Below, one piece after another: positions 35,292 through 46,019 of a DNA stretch of 64,000 nt. Numbering within the stretch: the stretch's first letter is position 1; each line of letters begins with the position of its first letter. The notes below the pieces were generated by a model that worked only from the letters and a program-made list of their open reading frames with translations, searched no databases and had not been told where the DNA came from. The stretch comes from Liriodendron chinense. Lineage: Eukaryota > Streptophyta > Magnoliopsida > Magnoliales > Magnoliaceae. Made by a program: the position numbers and the translations under genes. The stretch lies in NCBI GenBank assembly GCA_003013855.2, contig ML058342.1, positions 2,107,120-2,171,119 of the forward strand. The letters are read 5' to 3'.

Positions 35292-38200
35292 TCAGGTGTA
35301 GTATCTTTTCAGGAATCGGCCATTCACTAGCGAACTGACACCCTGTCCTTTGCAATCTATTACCCGATAGGCTCCGTTGGAATACACTTCGTCGATAATG
35401 CAGACGGGATCCCACTTTGGGTCGAACTTGCTCTTCGATCCTTGGAGCGGTGCCGGACGCTTCATCATTAACACAAGATCGCCCTTCTTGAATGATCTGC
35501 CCCTGACGCGCTTATCGTACGCGGCGGAAATTTGCTTTTGATATATCTCGAGCCTCTGCTGGGCAGCGAGCCTCTTTTCATCTAAATCATCGAGCTCGAC
35601 CATCCGGCTCTTGGCATTATGCTCGGTTGTTAGGGAGTGTCGGAGAGCGACCCGTAGCGACTCAACTTGTATTTCCATCGGGATCACGGCTTCTGTACCG
35701 TATACCAGTGAGTAAGGCGTAGCCCGGGTGGCCGTGCGGTGTGTAGTTCGATATGCCCACAATGCTTCAGGTAATCGTCTGTCCCAGTCCCTCTTATTCT
35801 CTGCCACTGTCCTTTTCAGAATCTTCACAATAGTCTTGTTGAATGCTTCGGCCAGCCCGTTCGCAGGAGGATAATAGGGTGATGAATAGCAATGCTTGAT
35901 CTTGAATTTTGCGCACAGCTTATCAATAATAGCGTTCTTGAAGGGTGCCCCATTGTCCGTGGTGATTCTCTCGGGAATACCATGTCGGTATAATATGGCG
36001 TGACGGATGAAACCTTCGACATGTTTGGCTTTCACGTTTCTCAGGGCGACTGCTTCGGCCCACTTGGAGAAATAGTCGGTCGCCGCGAGGATGTACTGAT
36101 GCCCCTGGGAGGATGGTGGACTAATCGGCCCGATCACGTCCATGCCCCATGCTGCAAAAGGCCAGGACATCACTGACTGATGTAACTCTTCTGGTGGCGA
36201 ATGTATGATATCGGCATGGATTTGACACTGGTGACACTTCTTTACGTATTCTATCGCGTCTTTCGTCATTGTCGGCCAGTAGTAACCCATGTGCCGTACA
36301 CGATGGTGTAAGTTCTTTCCTCCCTGATGAGCACCGCATTCTCCGCCATGAGCTTCTTTCAATATATCACGTGCTTCATCTCGGCTTAGACATCGCAGCA
36401 GTACTCCTTCGTAGGTCCGCTTGTAAAGTACATCGTTTTGGAGTATGAATGAGTTAGCGCGCCTTCTAATCTGTGTACGCATTTTGGGTTCTTCTGGCAG
36501 AAATCCGTACTTCAGACGATCAATGAATAATCTTCTCCAGTCATCTTCCGCTGTGATCTCAAAGCAGCAAATGGGATTGGCACTCAATTCTCCACTGCGT
36601 AATGCAGTCGTCGGCAGGATTCTCCTTTCTTCAATTGTTACCTGAAGCGGGCTGCCTCCAGGGTAAGCCAAAGCAGCGGCTAAACTGGCGAGTGCATCTG
36701 CTCGCGCATTCTCCTGCCTCGGTATATGTGAGATACTGCTGTTCCGAAACTGATCGAACATGGACCGCGCTTGATGGCAATAAGGCGATAACTCGGGTTT
36801 GCGGACTTCGTACTCTGTCGTCAGTTGTCTGATGACAAGCCTGGAGTCACCATAGATACGTATTTCCTTGATTTGCATTTCCAGCGCCAACTGTAACCCA
36901 ATGATAAGAGCCTGATACTCTGCCTCATTATTGGTGCATGCTGGGACTAACGTGAATGAGTAAGGTAATAAGTCTCCTTGCGGACTAATGAATATAACTC
37001 CTGCCCCTGACCCTATCGTCCTGGCTGCGCCATCGAAATACATCTCCCAGTGGCATGCTTCATTAATCGCCATGACCTGCTCGTCTGGGAGGTCATATTC
37101 TATTTCTTCACCGCTTGGTACTGGGTGTGCGGCAAGGAAGTCTGCGATAGCTTGCCCTTTGACGGCTCGAGCCGGCATGTATGTCAAGTCGAATTCTGAC
37201 AAGAGAAGGGCCCACTTGGCCAATCGTCCGGACAACATAGGTCTGTTCATGAGAAATTTGAGGGGATCCGCCTTGGATATTAATGTTATCTGGTGAGAGA
37301 GACAGTAATGCCTGAGCTTTTTAACGGCAAAGATCAGTGCCAAACAGATTTTCTCGATTGCTGAGTAGTTAAATTCGGCTCCCACCAGCGTGCGGCTCAG
37401 GTAGTAGAGTGCGCTTTCCTTCCCTTCTTCGTTCTTCTGGGCTAAGAGGGCTCCAAGTGAATTTTCGCCGACGGCAATGTAGAGGATTAGTGGTTCCCCT
37501 TTAATCGGTGCCGCGAGGACTGGAGATTTGTCGAGCAAGTCTTTCAGAGAGTCGAACGCTTTCTGGCAAGCGTTATCCCACTCAAACCGTACTCCTTTCT
37601 TGTTGAGGCGCGAGAACGGCTGACAATGACTAGATAAATTCGAGATGAACCTTCTTAGGTACGCGACCCGGCCTTGGAAGCTTTTCAGCTCTTTGAGATT
37701 CTTCGGTGGTGGCATCTCCCTAATTGCCTTAATCTTCGTTGGGTCAATTTCTATTCCTCGATGTTTGATAACAAACCCTAAAAACTTGCCAGAGGAAACC
37801 CCGAATGCGCACTTCAATGGATTCATGCGGAGACTTTTCTTTCTCAGTCTTTGGAATACTTGCCGTAGATGCTCCCTATGCTGTTCATGCCCGGCTGATC
37901 TCACAACCAGATCGTCTACATAGCATTCGACGTGTTTATGCATCATGTCCTGGAAGATTACTTGCATCGCGCGCCGATACGTTGCCCCTGCGTTCTTTAA
38001 CCCAAACGGCATCACGCGGTAACAGTATATGCCCAACGTTGTACGGAATGCCGTAGATTCTTCATCCTCTGGGGCCATGCGGATCTGGTTATACCCCGAG
38101 TAACCGTCCATAAAGGACATCACCGCGTATCCTGTTGTACTGTCGATCAGTAACTCTGGGATGGGCAGTGGGAAATCATCCTTTGGGCATGCTTCGTTGA

Positions 38201-41200
38201 GGTTCCGGAAGTCTACACAGATTCGGATTTGTCCGTTCTTTTTCTTGACCGGCACAATGTTTGAGATCCATTGTGGGTATTTGACCTCTCGGATGAACCC
38301 GGCCTGGATTAACTTTTCGACTTCTTCTTCGATTTTGGGCACTACGTCTGGGTGGAATCGTCGTTGAGGTTGTTTGACCGCTTTCTTCCCTTTCAAGATG
38401 CCCAGCTTGTGCATCGCGATCGTTGGACTGAGCCCTGGCATTTCTGAGTATGTCCAAGCGAATACGTCCCTATTTTCTTTCAACAGTCGGATGTATTTCT
38501 CTTTCTCCTCTTCTGGGACATTTTTACTCAGGTACGTATTTCTAGGGTCTTCTAGGGTTCCCAGATTTATTTCTTCAAGCTCATCTATCGTGGGCTGTCC
38601 CCCGTCCTCTATCTGTGCAGGTGCGGCACTGGGTTGGATAACGTCGGCTACCTCTTGTGGCTGTACCTCTTCCGTAGTATTGATTGTCACCATATTGACA
38701 TGTCTGATCTTCGTCTTTGCCCCTAACCCTTCTCTTCCTTGATGAACTTTGTTGTTTTCTTCGAACGGCGCTAACATTCTACCATTCGAGGCTGATTCTG
38801 AATAGCAGAAGCCCATACTCTTCATGATGTTACGGCTGACTTCACTGTATCTCTCCTCTTCTATGGGTTGAGGTAAACGGAGTGGTTTCTCAACCTCGTC
38901 CTTGGACCGCGCAGGTTCACCTGACACTGAATAAAATTTGATTTCTTTCTTCGTATTGGCGTTTGGCGGTACCACAAACTGGTTAGGAGCCTTCGGAAAA
39001 GGCTTAACTCTTCCTATTTTTTGTACTGGCATATTGAAGCTAGATTTGAGCACACTCATCTGCTGATTCGAGATCATCTCGAGGACGGACTGCCCGGGCT
39101 GTCGCAAGTGTTTCGGGACTATGTAGAATTTTCTGGTAGTCCTTTGAGGTCCTTCAGCTGGCTGACTTGCTTCTTTCTGAGTAATGAACTGAGGTTTGCC
39201 TCTCTGTTCGAACTTGCTGACTTTTGGTTTTGCCCCTTGCCCTTTCTGCATTGCGTCGGGCTTCTTCGTGTCTCTCCCTTCGTCGACCAGGTCATAATAC
39301 CGAGCATCGGCTACGAATGATTCTACGATCGTATATGGCTTTGGGTCTGCTGCCACTCTGTACTGAACTCCCTCTCTGTTGTATTTAAAGCACTGATGAT
39401 AGGTTGAGGGAATGACGCGATTCTGATGGAGCCACGGCCTCCCTAGCAGAAGATTATACGTTGTTACTGCGTCGATTACTTGGCATGTTACTTTCGTCTT
39501 CAATCTTTCAATTTCTAGCATCACAGTGATCGACCCTAGAGTGCGCTGGCTGTCCTGATTGAACCCTTGAATGATCATGGTGCTGGGACGCAGGGCTGAT
39601 GGCCTGTAATCCAACCTTTGGAGTGTCTTCAATGACATAATATTCACCGCGGACCCATCGTCAAGCATGCATCGCTTAATCTCCGTATCTCTAATTGTTC
39701 CTGTGACCATCAACGGTCGGTTGTGGTCTGTAGCTTCGATCGTGCGGTCTTCCTCGGAGAATGTGATTACAGAGGGATGATCTATCTGCATTGCTTGCTG
39801 AATTGGCGCATTCCCTTCCCAAAACTTGTCTGAATTGCTCATTTCTGCTTCAATTTCTGTCATCATCACTTCTCTGGCTTCGCTGTCTAGCAGCGCGTTG
39901 ATCAACATTTCCCTGTATGCCTTTGAGAGACACAAGGCGTCGTATATGCTCAGGCGGGCCGGGACCTTTCGCAGGTGCGACACGACATCATACACTACGG
40001 GCGCTGACCCTTGTCTTGGCCCCGGCCGACTGGATGTGGCCTCAACAACTTTCTCTTTCAACTTCTGCCCCTGGGGCCTTGTTGAGGGCGTACCCAGGTT
40101 TCCGTCTTCTTGCATTGGGTCGATTGGTTCTGGCTGAATGCGCTCCGGCATCTGCCTTCCGGATCGAAGGATGACGGCATTGACTTCTTCTTTACTTGCC
40201 TGCAATGTCTCTTCTGTTGGCGGCTGTTCTATAAACGACACCATCGCGCAATGTACCCGAGTCTCTATGAGTCGGTTCTTCTTTTGGCTATCCTTCTTTC
40301 TTGTCCCTTTCTTCTTGCGGCTGAGGAGTCTTCTTCGATCCTCGAGTCTTTTACGGCTGCCAACCAAAGTCCAGGGTTCTTCAGGTTCGGGGAACGGAAT
40401 GTATAATTGGGTGTTTTCGTCTGAGGGGAAGGCTGAAACTACCCCCGCTGCTTCCTTCGTTGTTGTTTCTGGTGCCTTCATACTGATCACCCCTTGGTTG
40501 ATCAACCCCTGTATTTTTCCTTTTAGGCTAAAACAGTCTTCTGTCTTGTGGCTCAGACACCGATGGTATTTGCAATACCGGGGATCATCTACCTTTCCAA
40601 CCTCATGGGGCCGAATCGGTTCTGGCAGGCGAATTACCTTTTCTTCCACCAATTGTTCCATGATGGGGATCAGGTCGGCCATGTCGAAGGTGTACGGGCC
40701 GTCGGCTCTTTCTCTCTCGGCTATTGTTATTCTCTGAGAAGCGTAGGGCCTCTTGCCTTTATCTTGGGTAGGTGTTGGTTTCGTGTCTGTCTTTGAATCC
40801 GCGGCGGGCCGTTTCCGATCTATCGTACTTCTGCCTTTGCTTATGTTGTGCGTCTCGGCAATCCTCACTCCTTCTCTTTTCTGCCTTTCGGGTCTGAGGT
40901 TTACCCGTGCTGCGGATTCTTCTACCAGGTGTGCTTTGGTGGCTAATTCTCGAAAAGAGTGAAAACTGTTCCCTGACAACCCGTAAGATATCATTGGGTC
41001 CAGGGCTCGCATGCACATCTTTATCTGTTCTTTTTCGCTGGGTAACTCTTGACACTGAGCCGCTATTGTTCCCCATCGGTCCATAAATCTCTCCACGGGT
41101 TCGCCCTGCCTTTGCCTGATCAAGGCCAGATCTGTTACTGATGTTTCTCTTTCTATAGAGAAGAATTTTGAGATAAAACTATCTCGCATCTGCTCCCACG

Positions 41201-41276
41201 TCTTCACTGATCCTGCTGGTAGTGACATGTACCACTGAAAAGCTTTCCCCGTCAGCGTTGACCCAAATAACCGCAT
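35292..41276 (-). CDS. Tat gag(C-term)-pol polyprotein, 1,994 codons open
   Basis: Domains by residue: gag capsid part 1-130; zinc-knuckle-like CKYHRCLSHKTEDC at 235-248; retropepsin with CMLDDGS at 536-542 and LLGRPW at 609-614; RT about 985-1,160 with FMDGYSGY (D1057) and YVDD at 1,119-1,122. The first RNase H (1,230-1,385) has lost typical catalytic acids (LYIAVG and SKADPLK). The second RNase H at 1,408-1,535 keeps D1415, E1453, D1477 and D1527. Integrase HHCC is at H1643, H1650, C1681 and C1684, with DDE at D1713, D1774 and E1810. The real start is upstream in gag; the ATG here is only the first in this frame after a frameshift. Apart from gag, it looks intact. It copies and integrates the element; particles are cytoplasmic and integration nuclear by family knowledge. 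Confidence 0.92.
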   Translation of the reverse strand: MRLFGSTLTGKAFQWYMSLPAGSVKTWEQMRDSFISKFFSIERETSVTDLALIRQRQGEPVERFMDRWGTIAAQCQELPSEKEQIKMCMRALDPMISYGLSGNSFHSFRELATKAHLVEESAARVNLRPERQKREGVRIAETHNISKGRSTIDRKRPAADSKTDTKPTPTQDKGKRPYASQRITIAERERADGPYTFDMADLIPIMEQLVEEKVIRLPEPIRPHEVGKVDDPRYCKYHRCLSHKTEDCFSLKGKIQGLINQGVISMKAPETTTKEAAGVVSAFPSDENTQLYIPFPEPEEPWTLVGSRKRLEDRRRLLSRKKKGTRKKDSQKKNRLIETRVHCAMVSFIEQPPTEETLQASKEEVNAVILRSGRQMPERIQPEPIDPMQEDGNLGTPSTRPQGQKLKEKVVEATSSRPGPRQGSAPVVYDVVSHLRKVPARLSIYDALCLSKAYREMLINALLDSEAREVMMTEIEAEMSNSDKFWEGNAPIQQAMQIDHPSVITFSEEDRTIEATDHNRPLMVTGTIRDTEIKRCMLDDGSAVNIMSLKTLQRLDYRPSALRPSTMIIQGFNQDSQRTLGSITVMLEIERLKTKVTCQVIDAVTTYNLLLGRPWLHQNRVIPSTYHQCFKYNREGVQYRVAADPKPYTIVESFVADARYYDLVDEGRDTKKPDAMQKGQGAKPKVSKFEQRGKPQFITQKEASQPAEGPQRTTRKFYIVPKHLRQPGQSVLEMISNQQMSVLKSSFNMPVQKIGRVKPFPKAPNQFVVPPNANTKKEIKFYSVSGEPARSKDEVEKPLRLPQPIEEERYSEVSRNIMKSMGFCYSESASNGRMLAPFEENNKVHQGREGLGAKTKIRHVNMVTINTTEEVQPQEVADVIQPSAAPAQIEDGGQPTIDELEEINLGTLEDPRNTYLSKNVPEEEKEKYIRLLKENRDVFAWTYSEMPGLSPTIAMHKLGILKGKKAVKQPQRRFHPDVVPKIEEEVEKLIQAGFIREVKYPQWISNIVPVKKKNGQIRICVDFRNLNEACPKDDFPLPIPELLIDSTTGYAVMSFMDGYSGYNQIRMAPEDEESTAFRTTLGIYCYRVMPFGLKNAGATYRRAMQVIFQDMMHKHVECYVDDLVVRSAGHEQHREHLRQVFQRLRKKSLRMNPLKCAFGVSSGKFLGFVIKHRGIEIDPTKIKAIREMPPPKNLKELKSFQGRVAYLRRFISNLSSHCQPFSRLNKKGVRFEWDNACQKAFDSLKDLLDKSPVLAAPIKGEPLILYIAVGENSLGALLAQKNEEGKESALYYLSRTLVGAEFNYSAIEKICLALIFAVKKLRHYCLSHQITLISKADPLKFLMNRPMLSGRLAKWALLLSEFDLTYMPARAVKGQAIADFLAAHPVPSGEEIEYDLPDEQVMAINEACHWEMYFDGAARTIGSGAGVIFISPQGDLLPYSFTLVPACTNNEAEYQALIIGLQLALEMQIKEIRIYGDSRLVIRQLTTEYEVRKPELSPYCHQARSMFDQFRNSSISHIPRQENARADALASLAAALAYPGGSPLQVTIEERRILPTTALRSGELSANPICCFEITAEDDWRRLFIDRLKYGFLPEEPKMRTQIRRRANSFILQNDVLYKRTYEGVLLRCLSRDEARDILKEAHGGECGAHQGGKNLHHRVRHMGYYWPTMTKDAIEYVKKCHQCQIHADIIHSPPEELHQSVMSWPFAAWGMDVIGPISPPSSQGHQYILAATDYFSKWAEAVALRNVKAKHVEGFIRHAILYRHGIPERITTDNGAPFKNAIIDKLCAKFKIKHCYSSPYYPPANGLAEAFNKTIVKILKRTVAENKRDWDRRLPEALWAYRTTHRTATRATPYSLVYGTEAVIPMEIQVESLRVALRHSLTTEHNAKSRMVELDDLDEKRLAAQQRLEIYQKQISAAYDKRVRGRSFKKGDLVLMMKRPAPLQGSKSKFDPKWDPVCIIDEVYSNGAYRVIDCKGQGVSSLVNGRFLKRYYT

Positions 41277-42032
41277 ACAGTATTGCGGTACGGTCGACCA
41301 ATTTCCAATGCTGTGAGAAAGCGAGTGATATGTTCTTCTGGTGACCCCCTTCCGTCAAACTTTTCGAAATCCGGACATCTGAAGTTGACCGAAACGGTAT
41401 TTCTTCTATTTCCAGAGGGTATGGGACCTGATATTTATACCCGGTTCCTCTTTCCTTTTCCTTCTCTTGTCGCATGAGACTCGCAATAGTTTGCGACAGT
41501 TCTTCTCTCGTCATTTGCGTAGTTGGAACTATTATTCGTTCCGCTGGAACTCTCCTGGCCTGGGTGAGTGGCTCAGCACTAGCTGGCTCTTCTGCTGCCC
41601 CTTGAGATTCTCCAGCTAATGGGCGCGTAGGTGGTGCAAGGCTTCGAGTAGCATTCTGGGCTATTAAAGTGGTCAAGGCTTCCTGAATCTCTCTCATTCG
41701 TTCATTTGTTTCCCGATTAGCCTGAACTAATCTGTCGATCTGATCTTGGACCGTAGGCAGTTCGTCTGCTTCATATGATCCCTCTTCTGCTTCTGCTACC
41801 TGGACCATTGCGACCAGCACTGGTCGGGCCTTCTGATTCTGCCCGTCCTGGCTCGACAACTATTGTGGGCTTGGAGCACCTTGCGATCGTGGTTTTGGTT
41901 GATTTTTGTGCGGCACAGGTGACCTTGGACAACGGCGAAAACTGTTCGATCGTCATTGCAGGCACCGAGGGCGTGTTTGATGCGGCCTGACAGTTGGTGG
42001 AGATCTTCTGCCCTTGTTTTGGTTGCCATTAT
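41179..42032 (-). pseudogene. Tat gag N-terminal part, frameshifted
   Basis: One frame is open at 41,179-41,859 (226 codons) with a coiled-coil-like QDQIDRLVQANRETNERMRE. Around 41,385-41,400 the similarity moves to a second frame (DFEKFDGRGSPEEHITRF). Near 41,277-41,290 it moves again into the pol frame. Upstream, a further frame beginning at an ATG near 42,030 (MATKTRAEDLH) overlaps and is a candidate true start. At least two, probably three, small indels therefore break gag. The element probably needs gag in trans. Confidence 0.65.
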
Positions 42033-42602
42033 CTCTTGGTTGCGGAGCGAGGTCTTGCAACATTCACTTTCTTGTATGCTGCTAAGCTGGCTGCTTTCTT
42101 CTGCTCTTTCTTCTGCCGGCGCGTTTCGACCAACTGCCATCCTGAACTAGAAGTAGTCGTTGCGGTTGGGATGAAGCGAGGGAAGCTGAAGCCTCCAGTG
42201 GTAAGGAAGGTGCACGAACTCGTCATTGAGCATGCCATTTCTTCTGTCTATCCTAGTATCTTGCTAATTCTGTTACGTCATAAAAATCGTTAGAACAGTT
42301 CACAAGCGCGGTCGGGAGTATGAGCCCATCGATCGCAGTGCATAAACCGACAAAATGAGCAAGAAGGAGACAAAAAGACGTGTAATTGTGGAAATTGTGG
42401 GTTCGAAAACCTTTTTGAATGTCTATTGCCTTAAAGATGAAGGGAAGAACGTTCCCGTTGAGAGTCGCCAGTTTGGCGCCTGAAGGGCGCCGAAACATTA
42501 CGCCTCGCGGTAACTTTTCCATGCGTAGATTCGTGTTTGTAAGTAATTGATCTTAGAGTATTCCTACATTCAGATATAACCAGAGGTTCTGGTATAGTTC
42601 GA
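42033..42602 (-). other. Tat 5' untranslated leader
   Basis: About 570 bp between the primer site and the first gag ATG on the minus strand. Short ORFs exist on both strands, but none has a recognisable domain. Confidence 0.5.
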
Positions 42603-42620
42603 TCCCCAGCAGAGTCGCCA
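42603..42620 (-). promoter_or_regulatory. Primer binding site of Tat element
   Basis: On the minus strand 'tggcgactctgctgggga', 3 nt from the LTR edge. A tRNA-derived primer site of this form is known from Ogre/Tat relatives; the tRNA identity was not verified. Confidence 0.75.
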
Positions 42621-42623
42621 GTT

Positions 42624-44859
42624 TGTTAGAACTAGAGAATGAACATTCTCTCTGGAATGTGGTGTTTTGCTGATCTGGGGTTCTGAATATAGAAACATTC
42701 GTAGACAATCACAAGCATTCACAAAATACACAAGAGAAGAGATATCGCAAGGCGAATTTTATTCCAGAGATTCTGAGATCTTGTACATTCCAGGCCGTGA
42801 TCTGGTACGAGCCCTTGATTACATCGAATGATCGATGACCCTTGATTAAAAGGCAAAAGACTAGTCAAGCGGGGACTATGGTTTCAGAGTTCATTGGTCA
42901 TGGAGACCTGTGTTTTGGTGGTCATGGAGACCTGTGTTTTGGTGGTCGCGGAGACCTGTATTTGTATGGTCGCGGAGACCTGTATTTGTTATAGACTGAT
43001 CCGCCTTTGTATGAGTCGGATGTCTATGTCCCATGTTTTGACCGGAGATCCGGGCTGAGACTGTCAGGGTTTATGGCTGAGATGGACGACTCTGGGCCCG
43101 CGCCTGTCAATGTAGGAACAGGTGACCTCGGAAAGTCCATTCTACAGTTGTGTGTACCTGCGCAGCTCAACCAGCGGATGCCGTTTGGATGGGTAGGGCA
43201 TCGACTGTTCTTGGAATATCAGTTTTTAACAGATTGTGTGTGATAGTTCAGAACTCTCCTGGTGTGGTTTATCGTGTTAACCATAGTCCCCTTTGCTTAG
43301 TCCAGACCTGGATTCGGGTCATATTATGATAGTACACGTAATGATGATGATTCAGTATGATTCTGGGCGCCGGCGGTCTCTTTTCGGGAGAATTGTTCCA
43401 TTCAGCTCGTTGGGTCGGATCGGACTCCGAAGGCTTGTGTTCTGCTCATTGGGTAGCCCAGATGGGTCGTTTGACTGCTCCATTGCGTCCGGAACGCTCG
43501 AAATACCCAAAATAGGCTCAAACGGGGCTTAAAAATGTTATAAAACGAGGATTTAAAGGTGCTGGAATGAATGTGCAAAGTGCTGATTTTTGCGATCCGC
43601 TGGCCTGATTTTATTGATGCGCTGGGGCCAGTGCGTCCATAAATGATTTTCATGATGCGCCGGGTAATTTTATGACGCGCTGGAGCCAGTGCGTCCTTAA
43701 AATAGCTTTGACTTGATAACTTGTATTTTTCTGATCCGCTGGGCTATTTTGCGACGCGCTGGGGCCAGTGCGTCCTTAAAATGGCTTTGACTTGATAACT
43801 TGTATTTTTCTGATCCGCTGGGCTATTTTGCGACGCGCTGGGGCCAGTGCGTCCTTAAAATGGCTTTGACTTGATAACTTGTATTTTTCTGATCCGCTGG
43901 GCTATTTTGCGACGTGCTGGAGCCAGTGCGTCCTTAAAATGCCACGATTAATGGTTTACGTAATCCGCCGAGGATTTCCCTGATGCGCCGGGTAATTTTT
44001 ATGATGCGCTGGGACCGGCGCATCGAAAAAGGTGACTTAAGTTATTCCTCCAGACCTGGTATGATCGGAGGCGCGATTTCCGGCGAGGGGTTCCGGCTGT
44101 CGAAGAAGGATTCCGGCGATCGACAAAGGTTTTCCGGCGACGAGGTCCTCTCTCTCTCTCTCTTGCTGAATGATGCAAATGAGGTGGTGGGCGGGGTATT
44201 TATAGGTATCGTCGTCCAATAAGCGGTCGACACGTGTAGCGCGTCGAGAAAATGAGTCGGCGCGTCGATAAATGCGCTCGGCGCGTCGCGAAATGATCGG
44301 AGTCCAGAAGTTGGTTTGCAGGACGCGCCAGCTGTCAGTGCGTCCTAAAATTAACTGATTTTTTGGATGCGCTGGGTGAATTTTTGGATGCGCTGGAGGC
44401 AGTGCGCCCTTAAATTCATTTTTTGGATGCGCTGGAGGCAGTGCGCCCTTAAATTCATTTTTTGGATGCGCTGGAGGCAGTGCGCCCTTAAATTCATTTT
44501 TTTGGATGTGCTGGAGGCAGTGCGCCCTTAAATTTATTTTTTGGATGCGCTGGAGGTATTCAGTGTCCTACAAACTTGGGTTTTGCAAATTGGGGGATTT
44601 GCGGGGTCCACCTCCCGATGAATGCTGATGCACTGCTCCTATTTCTTCATAATTGAGGTATCCTCCCAATTTTGGACAGTTTTGGTCACGGTGTCCGGTG
44701 GGGTCCACTACCGGCCCAATTTCATGCTTGAGGCAAGTCTGATGTGTGTGTCGTGATTCGTGCCGTGATTTTCGATGTACTGGCCCTAAATCTGACCTCG
44801 TGATGGTTTTGGCATTCAGAATCATCGTTTCGAGGATCCCCATTTCTGGGACCCCAACA
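42624..44859 (-). repeat. 5' LTR of Tat element
   Basis: 2,236 bp. The minus-strand TATA lies at plus 44,196-44,204. Three full and one partial 79-bp units start at 43,674, 43,753, 43,832 and 43,911. The 39-bp unit is present about six times at 44,364-44,560. The 161-bp excess over the 3' LTR is explained mostly by these copy-number differences. Confidence 0.9.
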
Positions 44860-44998
44860 ACAGTGCCAATGACCGTCTCAGCGGACGGGTGACCTCATGA
44901 AGACACATTATGGTTGTCAGGTGGTACAACACAGTGTCATTGACCGTCACTGTGGACGAGTGACTACAGGAAGACACACCGCAACTACCTAAGCTACT
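44860..44998. repeat. Tandem repeat of about 70 bp, right part, with ACAGT duplication
   Basis: ACAGT at 44,860-44,864 is the right target duplication and at the same time the start of a repeat unit. A further unit starts at about 44,931. These continue the array at 26,033-26,316, so the Tat element sits inside a repeat unit. Confidence 0.8.
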
Positions 44999-46019
44999 CA
45001 ACTGACGGGCCCCACTTTGGATGGGAAGTATATCAACTGGTTTTAACAATAGTAGTTCATAATGAAGTATTTCAGATATTTTAGAACTCTTTGATTACAA
45101 TTTTCAATGATAACCATAGTCCCTTTGATTTAGCTTAAAGCCTCAATCCAGAATGAATAGAGTTCATGTAATGGATATGAGGAGCACAAAGTAAATATGC
45201 TTGATCTTTATTGCATGCTCGATAGAGGATTGCATTTATACGTAATGTTTAGTGCATCAGGTGAATTATGTACTTGATTTGGTTAATTTTCTTCATGCAT
45301 GTTTTTAATTCAACCAGATTATTATTAATGATGATGCTTTGACAAATTGGATTACTTGGATGAGCTGTATCGAGTCATATTTCTTTGAGAAGTTCAAGTT
45401 AAATGAGCTAGATCGCACATTTTTGGGCTTGAAAATGGCTAAGTATCGGGGCTAACATATGCTGTTTATGCCGATAATTGATCAACGGTGGGAAGTAGTG
45501 TCCCACAAGTGCTTGATTTAGTTGCCTTGTGATAGGAGGATGTTAAATCCGGCTTGGCGTCAGTAAGATTGCATTTAATTCTACTTAGCATCAGTCAATC
45601 TTCAAGCCAATAGTGCACTTCCTAGGGCCGAAAATGATCAAGTACTGGGCCTGTTTACCACTTATTTATGGTATTCGATGATCAGGAAAGTGAATAACAT
45701 CGTTGCGGTGCGTTATTATGGTGTTTCGACTTATGGAGAAACTAAGTCTCCTACTTGACGTCGGTCAAATTCCTCTTAGTTTTATCCGCTTTCAGTCGAT
45801 TTATACTCTTTCAAGGAGATTTTCAGACTTACGAATTTGGCTAGGTGTTAGTCATTTTGATTAAATCGCTGATTTAGTCCACTTAACATCGACCGTTGGA
45901 AGATCCGGTCCAGGGGATGGATAGAGCTCGACAATGTGTGTTTAGAAGACATACTGTGATGGTGAAGTGGGACCCATCAAAAGCGGGCCACACCACAAAC
46001 TTCCTGAGTATGGAAAGAT

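Larger units (their letters stand above)
26317..44859 (-). mobile_element. Tat-lineage Ty3/gypsy retrotransposon, 18.5 kb, with antisense PMD gene
   Basis: Long LTRs (left 26,317-28,391; right 42,624-44,859) start TG and end CA and are flanked by ACAGT duplications. They look nearly identical apart from tandem-repeat copy number. The primer site is on the minus strand next to the right LTR, so the right LTR is 5'. Minus-strand coding order is gag, protease, RT, RNase H, a second RNase H, integrase. The second RNase H is diagnostic of the Tat lineage (Ogre, Retand and relatives). Between pol and the 3' LTR lies a plus-strand (antisense) gene set with its own promoter. Pol is open over 1,994 codons, while gag has frameshifts. 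It is the most recent insertion of the stack. Confidence 0.92.
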
